The notes below the pieces were generated by a model. The model searched no databases and was not told where the DNA came from. It saw nothing but the letters and a program-made list of their open reading frames with translations. A DNA stretch of 10,771 bases, from the NCBI GenBank assembly GCA_016302725.1, contig JAEDNB010000062.1, positions 1-10,771 on the forward strand, read 5' to 3'. This DNA comes from Lentisphaeria bacterium (GTDB taxonomy: Bacteria > Verrucomicrobiota > Lentisphaeria > Oligosphaerales > Oligosphaeraceae). The position numbers were made by a program, and so were the translations under genes. The number at the start of each line of letters is the position of its first letter. Within the stretch, counting starts at the first letter, position 1. Below, piece after piece: positions 7,086 through 10,771 of this stretch.

Positions 7086-9422
7086 TTAGGGGTTGGCCTT
7101 TGCGTATTGGTCCAGCAGGGTGGCGAGGCGCAGCTTCTTGGCCTGGACCAGGGCAGGGTCGGTGGTCCATTCGGTCAGGTTCTTGACCAGTTCCGGTTCC
7201 ACCTCCAGTTCCTGGCGGGCGGCTTCCTTCCAGGTGTCATCCATGGCCTCGGCGCGGGCGAGGGCCTTTTCCAGCAGTTCCAGATACATCCAGTCCTCCA
7301 TGCCGTCCCGGATGCTCTTGAGGCGCGTGGTGGGGATGGGGCCGTCGGTGGCGGGATAGAGGAGGCGCCCGTCTCCCGGGAAGTTCTGGAAGGACTCCCC
7401 GATCCAGGGATACTCCAGGAGGGGGCCGCCGGCGACGGGGGTGGAAATCATGTCCTTGAAGACATAGGTGCCGGAGTTGTCCTTCTCGTAGATGCGCCAG
7501 ACGCTGGTCTGGTAGTAGAGGAAGCCCTGGGAACCGTATTTCTTCTTCATGAAGCCCATGAGGAGCCGGTTGGCGGTGGCGGGGTGCTCCAGGAGGAAGT
7601 TGGCGTAGGGCATGGTGGGGGCGCAGCAGACGTACCAGCAGACCTTGTCCCCCCGGGCGCGGGCCAGGGCGGCATTGTCCTGGTTCCGCCCGTAGGAGAC
7701 GGTGAGGGGGATCCAGGCGTCGATGACCTCGTCCAGCCCATTTTCCCGCCCGAAGGTGCCGTCGTAGAGAGTGGTGTAGACGGGGACCCCGGGGGCAACT
7801 TTGCGGATCTTCTGGAGGGATTCCCGGATGAGGGGGAACATGTCGGCGGGCTTTTCATCGTAGCAGTAGATGTAGGCGTGGTCCAGGATGCCGGCCTTCT
7901 GGCATGCCTGGTAGGCCTCCTGGACCTTCGCCAGGAGTGCGTCGTCCACCTTGTCGTTGATGAAGCCCAGGTTGAAATACTGTGCGCCGTGTTCCAGGAG
8001 CCACTGGGACTCCTCCACCAGGTTGGGGCGGTCGGGGCCGGAGTAGATGGCGTCGGGCTGGAGGCGGTGCTGGATCAGCATCAGCGCAATGTCCTCCCAG
8101 TATTTTCTCCGTGCCTCGGGGGCCTTGGGGAAGGCGGGGGGGACGATGAAGTGGATGGGGGAGAAGTAGGGGACGCCCTGTGCCAGGGTGAAATCATGGA
8201 CGCGGATGGCGATGGGGAGGCTCTGGGTGGCGCCGTCGTAGGTGACCTTCACGCTGCCCTGGTAGAGTCCCGGGGCCTGTTCCTGGGGCACCTGGACATC
8301 CAGCCACCAGGACTGGTAGGTGTCGGCCTCCATGGGGATGGGGGTCTGGAGATATTCCAGGATGGGGTCGGGCCAGTATCCCACGTATTCTGTCTTGTAG
8401 GCGGGGTCGGAGGTTTTCACGTAGCCCACGGGGGAGAGGGCCAGGGCCTGCGGGGGGATTTGTGTGCCGTCCTCCCGGGCGGGGAGGGTTTCCCACTGGA
8501 CCGTGACGCCCTGGAGGGGGCGGGAGGCGAAGCCCACCAGTTGGGCGGACTCCCCTTCGCCCCGGGCGGCCTGGATGGTGTAGTCGGGGGAGTAGGGTGC
8601 CCGGAAGGCGTAGCGGTCCCGGAGGACCTTTTCCTCGGGCATGCACCAGCGCAGGGCCAGGCCGGCGTGCTCCCGGGCGTCTCTCTGGAAGAAAATCCGG
8701 TCCACTTGGGGGAGGGTTTTCCGGAGGAGTGCCTGGAGTGCCTCGGTCTGGTCCAGGCCGGGGGTTTCCGGGAGGGCGTCCACCATTTTCCGGAGGGGTT
8801 CGGCGGACTTGGGGAGTTTTCCGGAGAGGAGGGTTTCCCTCCAGGCCAGGCTATTCTTGGCATGGCGAAGGAAGGCGCGGTTGCGGTCGGCCTCCGCTTC
8901 GGGGTCTTCCAGCTCCAGGAAGATGTCGCCCACGTAGACGGAATAGTCCTGCTGGGGGTGGGAGGCGAAGACATCCAGGTATTTGACCTGGCTGATGTCA
9001 AAGCCCTGGAGTTCCCCCAGGTCGATTTTGATCCTGTGGCGCCCCGGGGTGAAGTAGAGGGTGCCGCCGCCCATGTTCTTGGTGGTGGAGTCGGCGTAGG
9101 TGGCCAGTTCCAGGCCCACGCGGCAGGAGGCGTCGCAGAAGATTTCCAGGTTGAGGGTCTTTGCGCGCCTCCAGTCCCGGAGTCCCTCGGGGAGCCAGAG
9201 TTTGCCGGAGGGCCATCCCTGGGTGCCGCCCTTGTAGGTGAATTTCACCGTGAGGCCCGACTCGCCATTGGGCCAGGGGGCCTGGACCATGGTGACATCG
9301 CTGGTGGGCTTCCAGTCCACCTGGGGGGGGCGCTCGGCGGAACTTTCGTAGAGGAGCAGGTCTGTGCCCAGGAGGGGCAGGGTGCAGAGGGCGCACAGGA
9401 GGGGGAGGAGGAGTCTTTTCAT
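7086..9422 (-). CDS. Exported DUF4091/GH123-family glycoside hydrolase, paralog 1
   Basis: A 778-residue protein and the first gene of the probable hydrolase operon. Residues 1-19 form a signal peptide (MKR start, Leu-rich core, end near LLG-TD); no clear lipobox is seen, although Cys10 and Cys13 fall in the hydrophobic core. Domains: beta-rich N-terminal domain about 25-170, helical linker about 172-250, GH123 beta-sandwich about 257-415 (WPDPILEYL at 350-358, QSWWLDVQVP at 370-379), catalytic barrel about 418-722, and a helical tail. The Asp522-Glu523 pair in YIYCYDEKP matches the catalytic pair of GH123, in which Glu is the acid/base and Asp supports the substrate acetamido group. GDGRLLYP (683-690) and RDGMEDW (705-711) complete the family signature. 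At nearly 780 residues it carries a large N-terminal addition to the core GH123 module. ATG 9422-9420 is chosen because it directly precedes the signal peptide. No Shine-Dalgarno sequence is present (CGACGACCCCC-ATG). Exact substrate unknown. Confidence 0.92.
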   Translation of the reverse strand: MKRLLLPLLCALCTLPLLGTDLLLYESSAERPPQVDWKPTSDVTMVQAPWPNGESGLTVKFTYKGGTQGWPSGKLWLPEGLRDWRRAKTLNLEIFCDASCRVGLELATYADSTTKNMGGGTLYFTPGRHRIKIDLGELQGFDISQVKYLDVFASHPQQDYSVYVGDIFLELEDPEAEADRNRAFLRHAKNSLAWRETLLSGKLPKSAEPLRKMVDALPETPGLDQTEALQALLRKTLPQVDRIFFQRDAREHAGLALRWCMPEEKVLRDRYAFRAPYSPDYTIQAARGEGESAQLVGFASRPLQGVTVQWETLPAREDGTQIPPQALALSPVGYVKTSDPAYKTEYVGYWPDPILEYLQTPIPMEADTYQSWWLDVQVPQEQAPGLYQGSVKVTYDGATQSLPIAIRVHDFTLAQGVPYFSPIHFIVPPAFPKAPEARRKYWEDIALMLIQHRLQPDAIYSGPDRPNLVEESQWLLEHGAQYFNLGFINDKVDDALLAKVQEAYQACQKAGILDHAYIYCYDEKPADMFPLIRESLQKIRKVAPGVPVYTTLYDGTFGRENGLDEVIDAWIPLTVSYGRNQDNAALARARGDKVCWYVCCAPTMPYANFLLEHPATANRLLMGFMKKKYGSQGFLYYQTSVWRIYEKDNSGTYVFKDMISTPVAGGPLLEYPWIGESFQNFPGDGRLLYPATDGPIPTTRLKSIRDGMEDWMYLELLEKALARAEAMDDTWKEAARQELEVEPELVKNLTEWTTDPALVQAKKLRLATLLDQYAKANP

Positions 9423-9510
9423 GGGGGTCGTCGTGAGTAGGGGAGGGGCAGGGCGGGTCGGTCCGGGGCGGAGTCTGAAGTGCTAATGTAGCGTCACAAT
9501 GGGCGGGTGC
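9423..9510 (-). other. 88-bp gap between nuclease gene and hydrolase run
   Basis: The only intergenic space upstream of the hydrolase genes. Its half nearest the nuclease gene is comparatively AT-rich and could hold a promoter; the half nearest the hydrolase gene is C/T-rich (CCGCCCTGCCCCTCCCC on the coding strand) and leads to the ATG with no purine-rich ribosome binding site. No terminator for the nuclease gene is visible on the minus strand, so read-through into the hydrolase genes is possible. Confidence 0.5.
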
Positions 9511-9513
9511 CTA
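9485..9513 (-). promoter_or_regulatory. Possible weak sigma-70-like promoter of the hydrolase operon
   Basis: Read on the minus strand, TAGGCA (9513-9508) and TACATT (9490-9485) are 17 bp apart, each matching 4 of 6 consensus positions. The patch is AT-richer than its surroundings and lies 62 bp ahead of the first hydrolase start codon. TTGTGA (9499-9494) between them is another candidate -35 but has no good -10 at proper spacing. The -35 overlaps the stop codon of the nuclease gene. The call rests mainly on position and base composition. Confidence 0.2.
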
Positions 9514-10771
9514 GGGCAACGGGGGCTGTCCCCCGGTTTTCCGCCCGTTTTCGCCGTCCAGGGTTTGCCGGCGTCTTTCCAGGGCGCGGAGGGTCTTGTC
9601 CACGGTGGGGTAGTCCCGGTAGAGGAATCCGACCTTGGGGAAGAGGGGGGAGTCTTCCAGGGCCTGGGCCACCTCTTTTCTTTTGAGGAGGGCGCGGTCC
9701 ACCCCCAGCACAAGGGGGCATTGGGGGTGCTGGGCGAGCCAGGCCAGTCGGCGGGGCAGTTCCCGGCCATGCCATTGGTGGAAGAGTTCCAGGTGGAGGG
9801 GGCGCGGGGTTTCGTTCCAGCGGAAGGAGAAGTCGGGGATGATGAGGAGCCCCCCCTCTTCCTGGAGGGGGGAGAACTCCTCCAGGAGTTGCCAGGGGGG
9901 GGGCAGGCTTGCCAAGGCTTCCCGGAAGAGGCGCACCTCGTCGGGGAGGCAGGCGGCGAAGTGGTGGTAGGGGCATTTCAGGGCGCTGCGCTGGTCCAGT
10001 TCCAGGCGGGCCTCCCGGCCCCGCCAGAGGATTTTTGCGGAGAGGCGCCACTGGGGCATGGTGCAGAGGGCGGGGAAGAACTGGGCCAGTTGCAGGCCGT
10101 AGCGCCTGCCCTGTTCCAGGACGGCCCCTGGCCCGTCCACCTCCATGGTCAGGGAGAGGGGGGTGCCGTCTGCGGGTCGCAGGCGCGCCAGGAGGCGGAA
10201 GAAGCGGAGATATTGGCAGAGCCGGCGCAACTGGGGGGCGTCTTGGGCCCGGACGGTGACTTCCAGGGAGGTGCATCCCAGGAGGAGGGCCTGGATGACG
10301 CCGGTGTTGTATCGGTCCACCAGGCCCTGGGGCGTGGGGGCGTCAAAGGCGCGCAGGACCTGGTTTTCGGGCAGGTCTCCGTAGAGTTGTCCGTTGGCGG
10401 CCAGGGGGTTCTGGGGGTGGAGGAGTTGGAGGCGCCTGCCCCACTCCTCCAGGGAGGGGAGGGGGGCGTCCCCCTGGAGCCATTGGGCGGAGGCCTTCAG
10501 CAGGGGCATCCGCATGGCGGGGAAGTCGGTGTCTGCGGGCAGGGCGTATTGGCAGCGTTCCTCCAGCAGCCTCCGGAAGGCGCCGAAGAGCCGGCTGTCC
10601 GCCATCTCCTCCTGGATGGGCTTCAGCAGTTCCTCCAGTTCCCCGGCGGAAAGTCCGTCCCGGCAGGCGTCCTGGTATAGGGCGATGAGCCGCTGGGCCC
10701 ATTCCCCGGCGCCGGCGGGGGCGAAGCGGGGATGGAGCGTCCCCTTGCGGCAGAGGGCATGGATCAACTGG
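9511..10771 (-). CDS. DUF790 / Bax1-like nuclease, 5' end cut by window edge
   Basis: Some 419 codons are visible, ending at TAG 9513-9511. Numbered from the TTG codon at 10767, which need not be the real start, the N-terminus IHALCRKGTLHPRF aligns with the usual family opening (a Leu-Leu-x-x-x-Arg-like start, then R/K-G-x-x-x-PRF). Only a few residues, including the true start, are probably missing to the right. LYGDLPENQVL (128-138) and RYNTGVIQALLLGCTSLEV (152-170) are typical DUF790 motifs, followed by DGPG (211-214) and RRYGLQLAQFFPAL (221-234). The C-terminal part has a PD-(D/E)xK-like nuclease arrangement: PDFSFR with Asp312, then HLELFHQW with Glu327. The archaeal member Bax1 is an endonuclease partner of the XPB helicase and acts in DNA unwinding and incision; bacterial genes commonly pair with an XPB-like helicase. 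No signal peptide is seen, so it acts in the cytoplasm. It is functionally unrelated to the downstream hydrolases. A C9 run lies at 9895-9903. Confidence 0.85.
   Translation of the reverse strand, partial: QLIHALCRKGTLHPRFAPAGAGEWAQRLIALYQDACRDGLSAGELEELLKPIQEEMADSRLFGAFRRLLEERCQYALPADTDFPAMRMPLLKASAQWLQGDAPLPSLEEWGRRLQLLHPQNPLAANGQLYGDLPENQVLRAFDAPTPQGLVDRYNTGVIQALLLGCTSLEVTVRAQDAPQLRRLCQYLRFFRLLARLRPADGTPLSLTMEVDGPGAVLEQGRRYGLQLAQFFPALCTMPQWRLSAKILWRGREARLELDQRSALKCPYHHFAACLPDEVRLFREALASLPPPWQLLEEFSPLQEEGGLLIIPDFSFRWNETPRPLHLELFHQWHGRELPRRLAWLAQHPQCPLVLGVDRALLKRKEVAQALEDSPLFPKVGFLYRDYPTVDKTLRALERRRQTLDGENGRKTGGQPPLP

Noticed and set aside
6816..9440. 874-codon open frame on the plus strand opposite GH123 paralog 1
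   Set aside because: Same reasoning: Gly/Val-rich antisense translation, boundaries that do not respect the gene gap, and a well-supported gene on the other strand.
9485..9500. Possible CRP-like site around TTGTGACGCTACATTAGCAC on the minus strand
   Set aside because: Only the TGTGA half is present; no TCACA half follows at the right spacing.
9520..9540. Hairpin CGGGGG-CTGT-CCCCCG followed by GGTTTT on the plus strand, terminator-like
   Set aside because: It is oriented for plus-strand transcription, where I see no gene, and lies inside the last codons of the nuclease gene. On the minus strand no U-tract follows it.
10765..10767. TTG as the true start of the DUF790 gene
   Set aside because: The frame stays open to the window edge and the family normally has a few more residues before this point, so the gene most likely begins outside.

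Overview
All convincing genes lie on the minus strand. The DNA is very GC-rich, and its wobble positions strongly favour C, so the plus strand reads as long G-rich, purine-rich tracts. Signal peptides, giant multidomain glycoside-hydrolase-like proteins in tandem paralogous copies, and the absence of Shine-Dalgarno sequences suggest a glycan-degrading bacterium of the PVC group. Lentisphaerota (Victivallales-like) or a related Verrucomicrobiota lineage is my best guess. This is inferred from protein style alone; no marker gene is present.

In the direction of transcription (right to left) the window opens with a DUF790/Bax1-like nuclease gene (9511 to beyond 10771) that runs off the right edge. 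Relatives usually sit beside an XPB-type helicase, so that gene would be expected just outside. An 88-bp gap with the only AT-richer patch of the area separates it from a run of four genes for exported proteins. Three consecutive paralogs of 778, 784 and 791 residues (9422-7086, 7000-4646, 4620-2245) belong to the DUF4091/GH123 family, whose characterised members are beta-N-acetylgalactosaminidases. Each has a signal peptide, an N-terminal beta-rich domain that looks carbohydrate-binding, a helical linker, the GH123 beta-sandwich, and a catalytic barrel with an intact Asp-Glu pair. The fourth gene (2230 to beyond position 1) encodes an unrelated exported clan-GH-A, GH42-like hydrolase with candidate acid/base and nucleophile glutamates. 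It is cut by the left edge.

The four genes are closely spaced (85, 25 and 14 bp, or an 8-bp overlap for the second junction with an alternative start), so they probably form one operon. A plausible role is stepwise trimming of a complex host or algal glycan containing N-acetylhexosamine and galactose-type sugars outside the cytoplasm. No transporter, sulfatase or regulator is visible to narrow the substrate. The 85-bp gap between the first two paralogs holds a 9-bp GC hairpin and a 24-bp tandem duplication that runs into the start codon. No RNA genes, CRISPR arrays, insertion sequences or phage genes were seen. The long open frames on the plus strand are codon-bias shadows.
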